From positions 2,232,001 through 2,296,000 of the forward strand of contig CAWCAC010000002.1 of assembly GCA_963793415.1 (NCBI GenBank): a stretch of 64,000 nucleotides of DNA. Reading direction: 5' to 3'. Shown here one piece after another: positions 35,379 to 44,386 of the stretch. The DNA is from CAXMST01 sp963793415 (GTDB lineage: Bacteria > Actinomycetota > Thermoleophilia > Solirubrobacterales > 70-9). Within the stretch, counting starts at the first letter, position 1, and each line of letters opens with the position of its first letter. The notes below the pieces were generated by a model that was not told where the DNA came from, did no database searches, and was given only the letters and a program-made list of their open reading frames with translations. A program made the translations under genes and the position numbers.

Positions 35379-36382
35379 AGCCTCGACTCCTCGGGCAGGG
35401 CGATGCGGCGGAAGGTGGCGATGCAGAAGCGGTCGGTCATCCCGGCCACGTAGTCCACCACGCGCTGCAGCTCGTCGGCGCCCGGTGCCGGCGGCGGCAT
35501 CTCGTCGGGGTGGGCGAGGTAGTGGTCGATCAGCGCCGTCAGGGTCCGGTGCACGCGGTCGTGCTCGGAGCGGGCGTCGTGGCCGAGGTAGACGGCGTCG
35601 AACATGAACTTCCGCAGCCGCAGCATCGCGCCGCCGATCTCCGGGCTCTGGGCGATGTCACCGGTCTCGGGCGAGGTCTCGACGATGTCGCTGACGAGCG
35701 TGTCGATCCGGGCCGAGCCAGTCGGGCCGAGCAGCGCGATCTGCTCGCGCGGCAGGTCCTCCTCGGAGATGATCCCCGCGCGGACCGCGTCGTCGATGTC
35801 GTGATTGATGTAGGCGACGCGGTCGACGAGCCGCACGATCCGCCCCTCGAACGTCTCCGGCTTGACCGAGCCGGTGTGGTTGAGGATCCCGTCGCGGACC
35901 TGACGGGTCAGGTTGAGGCCCTCGCCGTCCCGCTCGAGCACCTCGACGACGCGCAGCGAGTGCTCGTTGTGCCGGAATCCGGTGCCGCCGCGGTCCTTGA
36001 TCGCCTCGTCGATCACCTCCTCGCCGATGTGGCCGAAGGGCGGATGGCCGAGGTCGTGGCCGTAACCGATCGCCTCGGTCAGGTCCTCGTTGAGGCCGAG
36101 CGCCCGGGCGACGTTGCGGGCGATGCCGGTCACCTCGAGCGTGTGGGTCATCCGCGTCCGGTAGTGGTCGCCCTCGGGCGCGATGAAGACCTGCGTCTTG
36201 TGCTTGAGGCGACGGAACGGCTTCGAGTGGACGATCCGGTCGCGATCGCGCTGGAACGGTGTCCGGTGCGAGCCCTCGGGCTCCGGCCTGGCGCGATCAG
36301 CGGGATAGGAGCGCGTCGCAAGCGGGCTGAGCTCACGCTCCTCAGCCGCCTGGATCCGCTCTGCGAAGGGTTCTGTCCTCAC
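35375..36382 (-). CDS. dgt: Deoxyguanosinetriphosphate triphosphohydrolase-like protein
   Basis: 335 residues, HD-domain phosphohydrolase that splits dNTPs into nucleoside and triphosphate. The conserved N-terminus RTPFQRDRDRIVHSKPFRRL is present, followed by TRMTHTLEVTGIARNVARAL and IGYGHDLGHPPFGHIGEEVI, which supply the metal-binding His, His-Asp and the active-site His. AYINHDIDDAVRAG provides the last Asp. It is the short, actinobacterial dGTPase-like type. GTG 36382 is preceded by TATCCT at 6 nt, so it is likely leaderless. Next to dnaG it forms a common replication/nucleotide-pool pair. Confidence 0.93.
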   Translation of the reverse strand: MRTEPFAERIQAAEERELSPLATRSYPADRARPEPEGSHRTPFQRDRDRIVHSKPFRRLKHKTQVFIAPEGDHYRTRMTHTLEVTGIARNVARALGLNEDLTEAIGYGHDLGHPPFGHIGEEVIDEAIKDRGGTGFRHNEHSLRVVEVLERDGEGLNLTRQVRDGILNHTGSVKPETFEGRIVRLVDRVAYINHDIDDAVRAGIISEEDLPREQIALLGPTGSARIDTLVSDIVETSPETGDIAQSPEIGGAMLRLRKFMFDAVYLGHDARSEHDRVHRTLTALIDHYLAHPDEMPPPAPGADELQRVVDYVAGMTDRFCIATFRRIALPEESRL

Positions 36383-36388
36383 GTACTG

Positions 36389-36394
36389 AGGATA
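36389..36394 (-). promoter_or_regulatory. Candidate -10 box of a leaderless promoter
   Basis: On the minus strand TATCCT lies 6 nt before GTG 36382 of dgt, upstream of the dgt-dnaG-CFA run. Confidence 0.5.
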
Positions 36395-36433
36395 TGCGGC
36401 GGCGGCGCGTCGCTCGCCCCGGGCCCCCCGGGC

Positions 36434-37192
36434 CTAGGCGACGGCGCGCAGATGGACGTGGGCGTGATGTTCGAGCACGTCGCCGATCGCGCGCTCGACC
36501 TGGCGCAGGACGCCGGCGTCGGCGTCGGGTAGCTCGGCCATCGGCTTGCCCAGCGCCGCGACCATGAACTCGTGCGCGGGCTCGGAGAAGCGGAAGCCGG
36601 CGCCCTCGCAGCCGGCGCAGACGACGCCGCCGGCGGCGCCGGAGAAGGCCGCGATCTCCTCACGCTCGCCACAGCGCGCGCAGGCCGCGAGCTCGGGCAC
36701 GAAGCCGGCGGCCAGGGCGAGCTTGAGCCGGAAGGCAAGCGCCGCCGCGCGCGACGTCGGCGAGATCTGCGAGCGGCCGCCGACGCCGCCCGGGGCCGGC
36801 GTCTCCGCCTCGCTGTCGAGCAGGTCGAGGTAGCGGCAGAGGAGGTTGTAGGCGGGGCGGTTGGGCTCGTTCGAGTCGAGCAGCCGCAGGACGGCGTCGG
36901 CGGCGCTGGTCGCAGCGCCGATCGCCGGCCCGCTGGCGCGCAGCGCCGGGTAGCCGTCGAGAGTCGAGGCGCCGGTCACGGTGAGCAGCTCGCCGCGGCC
37001 CTCGTGCAGCATCAGATCGAGCCTGAAGAAGGGCTCGAGCCGGCCGCCGAAGCGGGACTTGGGCCGTCGCGACCCCTTCGCGATCGCGTTGACCCGCCCC
37101 CGGTCGGAGCTGTAGAGGTGAAGAATCCGGTCGGCCTCGCCGTAGCGGATGCTTCGCAGCACGACGGCCTCCGTTTTGACGCTTCCGGGCAC
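36434..37192 (-). CDS. recO: DNA repair protein RecO
   Basis: 252 residues. RecO helps RecF and RecR load RecA on gapped DNA. The OB fold at the N-terminus reads KTEAVVLRSIRYGEADRILH and then RVNAIAKGSRRPKSRFGGRL, the signature of the family. The helical C-terminal domain carries a Cys4 zinc finger (CARCGEREE...CAGCEG). GTG 37192 is the first start giving the conserved N-terminus; the longer frame to 37330 is not conserved. Followed by dgt after about 50 nt. Confidence 0.94.
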   Translation of the reverse strand: MPGSVKTEAVVLRSIRYGEADRILHLYSSDRGRVNAIAKGSRRPKSRFGGRLEPFFRLDLMLHEGRGELLTVTGASTLDGYPALRASGPAIGAATSAADAVLRLLDSNEPNRPAYNLLCRYLDLLDSEAETPAPGGVGGRSQISPTSRAAALAFRLKLALAAGFVPELAACARCGEREEIAAFSGAAGGVVCAGCEGAGFRFSEPAHEFMVAALGKPMAELPDADAGVLRQVERAIGDVLEHHAHVHLRAVA

Positions 37193-37239
37193 GGATCCAT
37201 GATGAAGATGGGCGCGGATGGGCCCCCCGGGGCGCGGCT

Positions 37240-38226
37240 TCAGCGCGGCGACGCGGCGACGCGAACGCCATCGCGGATCGCCTCGGCCGTGACCGTCGCC
37301 GCGAGCGTGCCGGTCGTCATCACCCGCCACGACGGTGCCGGCTCGGGCTCACCCTCACCGCCGGCGACGCAGAAGGTGATGTCGCCGTCGAAGGGCGTGA
37401 AAACCGGGTCGACCGCGCGCGGGATCCCCGCCGCCGCCATCCGCGCCACCTTGTTGGCGGCGAGCTTGTCGAGCGGCACGTCGCAGATCACGCAGACGAG
37501 CGTCGTGCCCTCACGCGGCTCGCGCACGCTCCAGTCGGGCGGCGCCCCGAGCGAGGCGATCAGCTCAGCGCTGCTGCGGGTGGCCTGGCCGTCGCCGAGG
37601 TCGGCGAGCTGGGCGATCGGCGTTCCGTCGGCATCGATCACGTCGCCGGTCGCGTTGACCGCGGCGATCGCCGCCACGGTCTCGCCGGTGCCCAGCTTCG
37701 CCGCGGCGTAGCCGATCCCACCCGGCTGCGAGTGCTCGCGGCCGAGCGCCTTTGCGACCGCGGCTCCAGTCGCGGCCCCGAGGCGGCCGCGCGCGGGCAC
37801 GCCCTCGACCGCCGCCTCGCAGGCCGCGTACCCCTGGTCGGGGCCGGGCCGCACGTTGCCGTCGCCGGAGACGAGGTCGTAGAGCACCGCAGCGGGCACG
37901 AGCGGCACGCGACCGCCGGGAGTGACGTAGCCGCGACCGTTCTCCTCACACCAGCGGACGACGCCGTCGGCGGCGGCGAGCCCGAAGGCGCTGCCGCCGG
38001 TGAGCAGCACCGCGGTTGCCTCCGACGCGTTCGCGAGCGGCGAGAGGATCTCGGTCTCGCGCGATCCGGGGCCGCCGCCGCCCACGTCGACACCGCAGAC
38101 CGCCCCGTCCGGCGGCAGGACGACGGTGCAGCCGGTCGCCGCGACCTCGTCGGTCCAGTGGCCGATCGCGAAGCCCGCCGGCGGCGGCAGGTCCGGGCCC
38201 GGGACGTGGTCGGCGGCGGCGTTCAT
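37240..38226 (-). CDS. P1 family (S58) aminopeptidase
   Basis: 328 residues. S58 peptidases such as DmpA and BapA are N-terminal-nucleophile enzymes that cleave themselves into two chains and then remove N-terminal residues. GFAIGHWTDEVAATGCTVVL at the start, LLTGGSAFGLAAADGVVRWC and VPARGRLGAATGAAVAKALG are the family landmarks; self-cleavage would be expected in the last, before the Thr. Cytosolic. Its ATG overlaps the mutM stop by 4 bp, so it is coupled to mutM. Confidence 0.9.
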   Translation of the reverse strand: MNAAADHVPGPDLPPPAGFAIGHWTDEVAATGCTVVLPPDGAVCGVDVGGGGPGSRETEILSPLANASEATAVLLTGGSAFGLAAADGVVRWCEENGRGYVTPGGRVPLVPAAVLYDLVSGDGNVRPGPDQGYAACEAAVEGVPARGRLGAATGAAVAKALGREHSQPGGIGYAAAKLGTGETVAAIAAVNATGDVIDADGTPIAQLADLGDGQATRSSAELIASLGAPPDWSVREPREGTTLVCVICDVPLDKLAANKVARMAAAGIPRAVDPVFTPFDGDITFCVAGGEGEPEPAPSWRVMTTGTLAATVTAEAIRDGVRVAASPR

Positions 38227-39140
38227 GCGTGGCCGCCCGTGACCGGGCGTGGGGTCGCCGCGCGCTTGCGCCGTCGGCGCCTGCGCAGCCGTACCTGGCA
38301 GTTCGGGCAGAAGTAGGTGGAGCGGCCGCCGACGACGATCCGCGAGATCGTCTCGCCGCAGCGCGGGCAGGGCTGGCCCTCACGGGTATGGACGAGGAAC
38401 TCCTCCTGCATCGAGCCCTGCTCGCCCCGGGCGTCGCGGTAGTCATCGATCGAGGAGCCGCCGTTGGCGATCCCGAGCTCGAGCGCCTCGACGATCCCGT
38501 CGCGGAGCTCCTCCCAGTGCTCCTTGCGCATCGATCCCGCCGGCGAGAGCGGGTGCAACCGGGCCCTGTGCAGGGCCTCGTCCGCGTAGATGTTCCCGAT
38601 CCCCGCGATGTGCCTCTGATCGAGCAGCCACGACTTCAACGGCGCCGTGCGATCTGCGGCGCGTTCGCCGATCAGCCCCGGCGTCAGCTCGTCGCTGAGC
38701 GGCTCGACCCCGAGCCGGGCGTCGAGGTAGGGGTCGAGATCCCCGGCCGCCAGTAGATGGGCGTGACCGAAGCGGCGTGGGTCCGTGAACCGCATCGTGC
38801 TGCCGTCGTCGAGCGTGAACAGGGCCCGCAGGTGCAGCTCCATGTCGTGCTCGCCCTCGTACAGGCGCGGACCGCCGATCCGCTCGCCGCCGATGATCAG
38901 GTTGCCGGTCATCCGCAGGTGCATGACGAGCGTGGCGCCGTCGTCCAGCTCGAGCAGGATGTACTTGCCGCGCCGGCCGACGCCGGCGATCGTGCGACCC
39001 GCGACCGCCGCCTCCAGCTCCTCGGGCGGAAACGGCCGGCTCCAGCGCCCGTCGAGGATCTCCAGCCGCTCGATCCGGCGCCCCCCGACGTGGGGAGCGA
39101 GCTGGCGACAGACGGTCTCGACCTCGGGAAGCTCGGGCAC
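38223..39140 (-). CDS. mutM: Formamidopyrimidine-DNA glycosylase
   Basis: 305 residues. Removes 8-oxoguanine and FapyG. The mature N-terminus PELPEVETVCRQLAPHV has the catalytic Pro2 and Glu3; RRGKYILLELDDG holds the conserved Lys; LLDQRHIAGIGNIYADEALH is the helix-two-turn-helix; and the Cys4 zinc finger is CPRCGETISR...TYFCPNC. The tail after the finger is unusually basic (RLRRRRRRKR) and about 20 residues longer than typical. Start GTG 39140 has AAGGGG upstream. Confidence 0.96.
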   Translation of the reverse strand: MPELPEVETVCRQLAPHVGGRRIERLEILDGRWSRPFPPEELEAAVAGRTIAGVGRRGKYILLELDDGATLVMHLRMTGNLIIGGERIGGPRLYEGEHDMELHLRALFTLDDGSTMRFTDPRRFGHAHLLAAGDLDPYLDARLGVEPLSDELTPGLIGERAADRTAPLKSWLLDQRHIAGIGNIYADEALHRARLHPLSPAGSMRKEHWEELRDGIVEALELGIANGGSSIDDYRDARGEQGSMQEEFLVHTREGQPCPRCGETISRIVVGGRSTYFCPNCQVRLRRRRRRKRAATPRPVTGGHA

Positions 39141-39180
39141 GCACCCCTTCTACACGAGTCGGACGAGCTCGGTCCACCGC

Positions 39181-39224
39181 GAACGTGCTTGGAACCCCCC
39201 TGGAGGGGCGGATGCCGCACGTTC
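39181..39224. terminator. Nested dyad after xerD
   Basis: GAACGTGC (39181-39188) and GCACGTTC (39217-39224) enclose a CCCC-N5-GGGG hairpin. The dyad lies 15 nt downstream of the xerD stop on the minus strand. It may end xerD transcription; the outer arms contain the ACGTTC word seen in other intergenic regions. Confidence 0.45.
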
Positions 39225-39238
39225 GGCGGGGGCCCGGC

Positions 39239-40234
39239 TCAGTGCGGGACGGCGGCGGTGCCGTTGCGAGCCCGCGGGTGCGCGTCGAAGTAGACCTCCT
39301 TGACGCGATCCGCGGTCAGGTGCGTGTAGATCTGCGTCGTCGCGACGTCGGCGTGGCCGAGCATCTCCTGGACTGAGCGTAGATCGCAGCCGCCCGAGAG
39401 CAGATGCGTGGCGAAGCTGTGGCGCAGTGTGTGCGGGCTCATCCGGTCGCCGAGGCCGGCGTCGCGGGCACGTCCCTGGATGATCTTGTAGAGGCCCTGG
39501 CGGGTGAGCGGGCCGCCGCGCTGGTTCAGGAACAGGGCCCGCTCGTCACGCGTGCCGGTCAGCTCGGGGCGGCCGGAGCGCAGGTACCGGGCGAGAGCTG
39601 CGGAGGCCTGGCGGCCGAGCGGCACGATCCGCTCCTTCGATCCCTTGCCGAAGGCCCGCAGATATCCGTGCTCGAGGTCGAAGGAGCCGAGCTCGAGCCC
39701 GACCGTCTCCGAGGCGCGGAGGCCGCAGCCGTACATGACCTCGAGCAGCGCTCGGTCGCGGAGCTCGGCCGGCGTCGAGCCGGACACTCCCTCGAGCAGC
39801 TTCTTGACCTCGGCGTAGCCGAGAACCTTCGGCAGCGTCCGATCCTTCTTCGGCGCGCGGACGGCGGCTGTCGGGTCGCCGTCGACGAGCTCGGCCCGGC
39901 GCAGGTGGCGGTAGAAGGAACGCAGGCAGGCGGTCTTGCGGTTCAGGGTCGCCGCCGATGCGGGCGGCCGATCCTCGCCGTCGCCCTCGGCGAGCGCGGT
40001 CAGGAAGTCGGAGATCTCGCCGGCGCCGGCCTCGGTCGCGTCGACGTGACGCTCGGCCAGGAAGACGCCGTACTGGAGCAGATCGGTTCGATAGGCGGAG
40101 AGCGTGTTGCGCGCGAGCCCGCGCTCGAACTCGAGATAGGCGAGGAAATCGAGCAAGAGCGCCTCGAAGCGCGCTTCGGGACGGGCTTTCTCGACCGGCG
40201 CCTGGGCGTCGGTCTCTGCTTCGGCAACGGCCAC
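39239..40234 (-). CDS. xerD: Site-specific tyrosine recombinase XerD
   Basis: 331 residues. It resolves chromosome dimers at dif with XerC. The core-binding domain opens LLLDFLAYLEFERGLARNTL and SAYRTDLLQYGVFL. Catalytic residues: Arg in MYGCGLRASETVGLEL, Lys in FGKGSKERIVPLG, the H-x-x-R in MSPHTLRHSFATHLLSGG, His in MLGHADVATTQIY and Tyr in the same block. About 25 residues of low-complexity Ala/Glu-rich sequence precede the core, and GTG 40234 is chosen because the longer frame is not conserved. Same gene order as in mycobacteria (pyrG to xerD) with insertions. Confidence 0.93.
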   Translation of the reverse strand: MAVAEAETDAQAPVEKARPEARFEALLLDFLAYLEFERGLARNTLSAYRTDLLQYGVFLAERHVDATEAGAGEISDFLTALAEGDGEDRPPASAATLNRKTACLRSFYRHLRRAELVDGDPTAAVRAPKKDRTLPKVLGYAEVKKLLEGVSGSTPAELRDRALLEVMYGCGLRASETVGLELGSFDLEHGYLRAFGKGSKERIVPLGRQASAALARYLRSGRPELTGTRDERALFLNQRGGPLTRQGLYKIIQGRARDAGLGDRMSPHTLRHSFATHLLSGGCDLRSVQEMLGHADVATTQIYTHLTADRVKEVYFDAHPRARNGTAAVPH

Positions 40235-40295
40235 GGGAGCTGATTCCCGATCGCCGCCCGCCTCCCTTCCGGTGCAACCCGACGTGCGCGCCCGC

Positions 40296-41342
40296 TCAGG
40301 CGCAGGCACGGGCCGCAAGCGCGACCCCCGAGGCCAGCGGAGCCGCGAAGAAGAGCGGGTCCTCCTCGAGGTCCCGGCCCATCGTCCTGCGAGGCAGGCC
40401 GGAGCTGCCGTAGCCCTCGAGGTCGGCCGCAGCCGGCACAGCCGTGTGCATCTCTCCACAGGCCTTGGAAATCACTTCCGCCGGGCCATGCTCGGCGCCG
40501 ACGGGCCAGAGCTGGCGGGCCTGCTCGGGGACCGGTACCTCGACGCCGGCGAGCAGCAGCTCGAGGACGGTGCGCGAGTGATGGCTGAGCCCGAGGTGGC
40601 GCGGGCGCCCCTCCCCGGACGACATCCGCGGCGAGACGAGCACCGGCAGGCCCAGGGCCAGCCCGGCGTGGGCGGCGTCGAGCGCAGCCATGCCGCCGTG
40701 GCCATAGCGGCTCGCCGAGCCGAGGATGCCTGGACCGGGCCCGCAGACGATCGCGTCCCAGTCCCGCTCCAGCGCCGCCGCGTGCAGGGCGCCGACGACA
40801 CTGATCGCCTCGTGCTCGGCCCCGAAGCAGGGGCCGGCGCTGATCGTCTCGACCAGCAGGCCGCGCTCGCGCAGGGCGGCGACGTCGCGCGACATCGACC
40901 CGGGGAGCGCCGCCCCGGGCGTCTGCACGTAGCCGAGCCTGGCCCCGTCGGCGAGCCCGCCGAAGGCCCAGCAGGCGGGCGCCAGGTAGCCGTGCAGCGG
41001 CAGGACCAGGACCGGGACCTCGCGCTCGGGGCGCGCGGGCGCGTCGGCGGCGGCGTCGATCGGGTCGACCGCGTGCTGGAGCGAGGTGTAGTTGAGCTTC
41101 ATCACGTGTACCCCTGCGGCGCTCTCGCCACCCTCGAGGCCGCGGGTCAGGTTCACGTGGACGACGTCGAAGCCGCCGCTGCCGAGCGCCAGATCGAGCG
41201 CCGCCGTGTTGACGACCACCTCGTCGCCCTCCTCGCAGGGCCCGACGAGCGTCTCGTCCGCCCAGGCCCGGCGCCTCTCCCCCGCTATCTCGACCGTGAG
41301 TGGATCGGCGGCGACAACGACACCGCGACGCAGCTTCAGCAC
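40296..41342 (-). CDS. DUF3866 family protein
   Basis: 348 residues. MKLNYTSLQHAVDPIDAAAD, LVLPLHGYLAPACWAFGGLA, VGALHAAALERDWDAIVCGP and RYGHGGMAALDAAHAGLALG followed by RHLGLSHHSRTVLELLLAG are the blocks expected of DUF3866. The Gly-rich GPGPGILG and conserved His residues suggest an enzyme of Rossmann-like fold, but no activity is established. The start overlaps the end of the M20 peptidase gene by 7 bp. Its place next to xerD and near pyrG is conserved in actinobacteria. Confidence 0.85.
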   Translation of the reverse strand: MLKLRRGVVVAADPLTVEIAGERRRAWADETLVGPCEEGDEVVVNTAALDLALGSGGFDVVHVNLTRGLEGGESAAGVHVMKLNYTSLQHAVDPIDAAADAPARPEREVPVLVLPLHGYLAPACWAFGGLADGARLGYVQTPGAALPGSMSRDVAALRERGLLVETISAGPCFGAEHEAISVVGALHAAALERDWDAIVCGPGPGILGSASRYGHGGMAALDAAHAGLALGLPVLVSPRMSSGEGRPRHLGLSHHSRTVLELLLAGVEVPVPEQARQLWPVGAEHGPAEVISKACGEMHTAVPAAADLEGYGSSGLPRRTMGRDLEEDPLFFAAPLASGVALAARACA

Positions 41343-42469
41343 CGGGCGGCCTCAGCGACCGCCGCGAGGCAGACCTCGAGCATCAGGTCGAGGGCCTCGC
41401 GCGAAACCGACTCGTCCGAGGTGTGGTTCGCCTTGGTCCCGTTCGCCAGCAGCAGCGCGTCGAAGCCGAGCACGCGGAAGGCGTTGGCGTCGGAGCCGCC
41501 GCCGGTAGAGATCTCGACCGGCTCGACGCCACAGGCCTCGAGCGCGGCGCGGCCGATCGCCAGCGCCTTCGAGCTTGGCTTGACCCGATAGCCGCGGAAG
41601 TTCTCGGAGATCTCGATGTCGACGTCACAGCGGTGCTCGCCGGCGGCCCACTGGCAGGCTTCGACCATCGCCATCACGACCTCCTCGGCGCGCCCCTGCT
41701 CGATGCTGCGGGCCTCGGCTGTGACCCGACAGGAACCGGCGACGACGTTGGGAGCGGTGCCGCCCGAGATCACCCCGACGTTCGCCGTCGTCTCGGCGTC
41801 GAGGCGGCCGAGCTCCATTGCCGCGACCGCGGCCGAGGCGGCCTCGATCGCGCTGTGGCCGGCCTCGGGCCTCATCCCGGCATGGGCCTCGACGCCGGTG
41901 AAGTCGGCGATCAGCTTCTTGTAGGTCGGCGCGGCGGTGATCACCTCGCCGATCGGAGTCGCGTGGTCGAGCACGAAGCCGGTGTCGGCGCGGAGACTCG
42001 AGACGTCGTAGGCGTGCGCCCCTCGCAGACCCTGCTCCTCGGCGACGGTGAACAGCAGCTCGACGCCGGCCGGCGGGCGCTCGCCCTCGGCCCAGATCGC
42101 AGCCATCTCCATCAGCACCGTGACCGCCGCCTTGTTGTCTGCGGCCGAGATCGTGTCCCCGGCACTGACGAAGACCCCGTCGCGCTCGACGATCTCGATC
42201 GGCTCGTCGTGCGGCACGGTGTCGACATGAGCGGCGAACATCGTCCAGCGCTCGTCCTCCGCGGGACCCTCGCCGCCGCCCGCAGGCGGGATCCGGCAGG
42301 TGAGGTTGCCGGCGCCGGCCCGGGCCGGGCCGGCGGCGTCGTCCTCGCTCACCTCCAAGCCCATCTCGCGCAGCTCCGCGGCGATCGCGTCGCTGATCTC
42401 GCGCTCGTTCCCCGTCACGCTCGGGATCGCGCAGAGGCGCTTCATGCGCTCGTACATCCTCTCGCTCAC
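41336..42469 (-). CDS. M20 family metallopeptidase, PepT-like
   Basis: 377 residues. Zinc-dependent exopeptidase of the M20 family. FAAHVDTVPHDEPIEIV gives the first His and catalytic Asp; ISAADNKAAVTVLMEM the bridging Asp; LLFTVAEEQGLRGAHAYDV the catalytic Glu pair; VEAHAGMRPEAGHSAIEAAS the dimerisation-domain insert; and LLANGTKANHTSDESVSREA the last His. The layout is that of tripeptidase T and related enzymes. Cytosolic peptide turnover is likely. It leads the DUF3866 gene with overlap. Confidence 0.9.
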   Translation of the reverse strand: MSERMYERMKRLCAIPSVTGNEREISDAIAAELREMGLEVSEDDAAGPARAGAGNLTCRIPPAGGGEGPAEDERWTMFAAHVDTVPHDEPIEIVERDGVFVSAGDTISAADNKAAVTVLMEMAAIWAEGERPPAGVELLFTVAEEQGLRGAHAYDVSSLRADTGFVLDHATPIGEVITAAPTYKKLIADFTGVEAHAGMRPEAGHSAIEAASAAVAAMELGRLDAETTANVGVISGGTAPNVVAGSCRVTAEARSIEQGRAEEVVMAMVEACQWAAGEHRCDVDIEISENFRGYRVKPSSKALAIGRAALEACGVEPVEISTGGGSDANAFRVLGFDALLLANGTKANHTSDESVSREALDLMLEVCLAAVAEAARC

Positions 42470-42506
42470 AGCTCTGAATCTACCTGCGCGGCGCTGTCAG
42501 CATTCT

Positions 42507-42525
42507 GTGTCACACTATGTGACAC
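42507..42525. promoter_or_regulatory. Palindromic operator before the TetR gene
   Basis: GTGTCACACTATGTGACAC is a perfect 8-bp inverted repeat with a 3-bp centre, ending 3 nt before ATG 42529. It is the only such palindrome between the divergent M20 and TetR genes. Size and place fit a TetR autorepression site that would also shut the glycosyltransferase gene downstream. Confidence 0.75.
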
Positions 42526-42528
42526 GAA

Positions 42529-43140
42529 ATGGCTTCGTCGATAGTGGAGAGCGGCAGCGATCGCCGGCCCCGCGCCTACCGCATGGGTGACCGTGCCGAG
42601 GGCGTGGCGGCAACCCGGGCGCGAATCGTCCAGGCCGCCGTCGCGGGCGGCGACCCGCGCATCTCGCTGGCCGAGGTCGCCGACCGCGCCGGGGTCTCAC
42701 CGCGCACGCTCCTGCGCCACTTCGGCGACCGCAACGGGCTCTTCGCGACCGCCCTGGAGACGGCGCTGGAGCGCATCGGGGCGCAGCGCTTCGCGGTCCC
42801 CGCCGGCGACGTCGACGCCGCGGCGGCCAATCTCGTCGAGCACTACGAGGAGCACGGCGACGCCGCGATCGCGAACCTCGCCCTCGAGGGCAGCGACGAG
42901 CGAGTCGACACGGTGCTCGCTCATGGCCGCGAGATGCACCGCCGCTGGGTCGCCGAGAAGCTGATGCCGCTCGTCGAGGCCGCCCCCGCGAGCGCGCTCG
43001 GCCGCCGCAGACAGGCCCAACTCGTCGCCGTCTGCGACGTCTACACCTGGAAGCTGCTGCGCCGCGACTCCGGCCTCGGCCGGGCCGAGACGACGGCGGC
43101 GACGGCGGAGCTGATCCGCGGCGTGATCGGAGGCGAGTGA
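42529..43140 (+). CDS. TetR family transcriptional regulator
   Basis: 203 residues. The N-terminal helix-turn-helix is RISLAEVADRAGVSPRTLLR followed by HFGDRNGLFATALE, the standard TetR pattern. The C-terminal ligand domain is all helical and not informative about the ligand. An 18-residue extension rich in Arg precedes the usual start of the fold, so ATG 42583 is an alternative; the operator lies just before ATG 42529, which would then be a leaderless or very short-leader transcript. The stop is 1 nt from the glycosyltransferase ATG, which makes the pair an operon. Confidence 0.9.
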   Translation: MASSIVESGSDRRPRAYRMGDRAEGVAATRARIVQAAVAGGDPRISLAEVADRAGVSPRTLLRHFGDRNGLFATALETALERIGAQRFAVPAGDVDAAAANLVEHYEEHGDAAIANLALEGSDERVDTVLAHGREMHRRWVAEKLMPLVEAAPASALGRRRQAQLVAVCDVYTWKLLRRDSGLGRAETTAATAELIRGVIGGE

Positions 43141-43141
43141 G

Positions 43142-44386
43142 ATGAGCACGATCTACGCGTTCACCAGTCCGGCGCGAGGTCACCTGTTCCCGCTGACGCC
43201 GGTGCTTGCCGAGCTCCGGCGGCGCGGGCATGACGTCTGCGTCTGGACCCTGGCCGACGAGCTCGAGGGCCTGCGCAGGCTGGGGCTCGAGGCGAGGCCG
43301 ATCTCGGCTGAGATCGAGGCGCTGCCGGTCGAGGACTGGCGCGTGACGAAGAGCGCGCATGGCGTCCGGGTCTTCCTCGAGACCCTCCTGGCCCGAGCGC
43401 CGCACGACCTCGCCGACTTCGAGGCGGCCATCGCCGCCGGATCGCCCGATCTCGTGATCACCGACATCAACCAGTTCGGCGCACCGGCGGCCGCGGAGGC
43501 GTCCGGAATCCCGTGGGCGACCTTCTCCCCCTACTTCGCCTTCCACCGGGACGACGGCATCCCCGTGTTCGGGCCCGGACAGGCGCCGCTCGGCGGGCCG
43601 CTCGGCCGGGCGCGCGATGCGCTGCTGTGGAAGCTGGTCTACGCCGACCTCGACCGCCGCTTCCTGGCCCGCGTCAACGAGATCCGCGGCCGGGCCGGTG
43701 CCCGCCCGCTGGCGACCCTGACCGAGATCTGGACCCGAGCGCCGCGCCTGCTCTATATGACCGTGCCCGAGCTCGAGTACCCGCGCCCGAACCTGCCTCC
43801 GAGCTGGAGCTTCGTCGGCCCCTGCGCCTGGGAGCCTCCCGCGGAGGTTCCCGACTGGCTCGCGGAGATCGACCGACCGCTCGTACTCGTCACCGCTTCG
43901 ACCGAGTTCCAGGACGACGCGGAGCTGATCTCGACCGCGCTCGCCGCCCTCGCCGGGGAGGACGTCTTCGTCGTCGCCACCACCGCCGGCAACGACCCTG
44001 CGGCTTTCACCGCCCCCGGCAACGCGCGCGTCGAGCGCTTCGTCCCGCATTCGCCGCTGCTCGAGCGGGCCGAGGTCGTGATCTGCCACGGCGGCATGGG
44101 CATCACTCAGAAGGCGCTCGCTGCCGGCGTGCCGGTCTGCACGGTCGGCTGGGGACGCGACCAGCTCGAGTCCGGCAGGCGGGTCGAGGCGGCCGGGGCC
44201 GGCGTGCTGCTGCCGCGCAAGAAGCTCAACCCCGGCTCGCTGCGCGCCGCCTACCGGCAGGCACGGATGCGTCGCGACGGCGCCATGCGGATCGCGGAGG
44301 CGATCGCCGCCGCGCCGGGCCCGGCCGGCGCGGCCGACGAGCTCGAGACGCTGATCGGCGACTCGGTCTCCGGGCCCTACACCTAG
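43142..44386 (+). CDS. Glycosyltransferase, MGT (macrolide-type) family
   Basis: 414 residues, GT-B fold. TIYAFTSPARGHLFPLTPVL opens the acceptor domain with GHxxP; VERFVPHSPLLERAEVVICH and GGMGITQKALAAGVPVCTVG are the donor-binding C-terminal block (HGGxG...P). In actinomycetes such enzymes inactivate macrolides or decorate natural products. Coupling to a TetR repressor with its own operator suggests induction by a small molecule and hence a detoxifying role; this is inference. The 3' end overlaps the convergent PPOX gene by 4 bp. Confidence 0.88.
   Translation: MSTIYAFTSPARGHLFPLTPVLAELRRRGHDVCVWTLADELEGLRRLGLEARPISAEIEALPVEDWRVTKSAHGVRVFLETLLARAPHDLADFEAAIAAGSPDLVITDINQFGAPAAAEASGIPWATFSPYFAFHRDDGIPVFGPGQAPLGGPLGRARDALLWKLVYADLDRRFLARVNEIRGRAGARPLATLTEIWTRAPRLLYMTVPELEYPRPNLPPSWSFVGPCAWEPPAEVPDWLAEIDRPLVLVTASTEFQDDAELISTALAALAGEDVFVVATTAGNDPAAFTAPGNARVERFVPHSPLLERAEVVICHGGMGITQKALAAGVPVCTVGWGRDQLESGRRVEAAGAGVLLPRKKLNPGSLRAAYRQARMRRDGAMRIAEAIAAAPGPAGAADELETLIGDSVSGPYT

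Noticed and set aside
33276..35453. A 725-codon plus-strand open frame opposite dnaG
   Set aside because: It mirrors dnaG codon by codon and has no motif or ribosome binding site.
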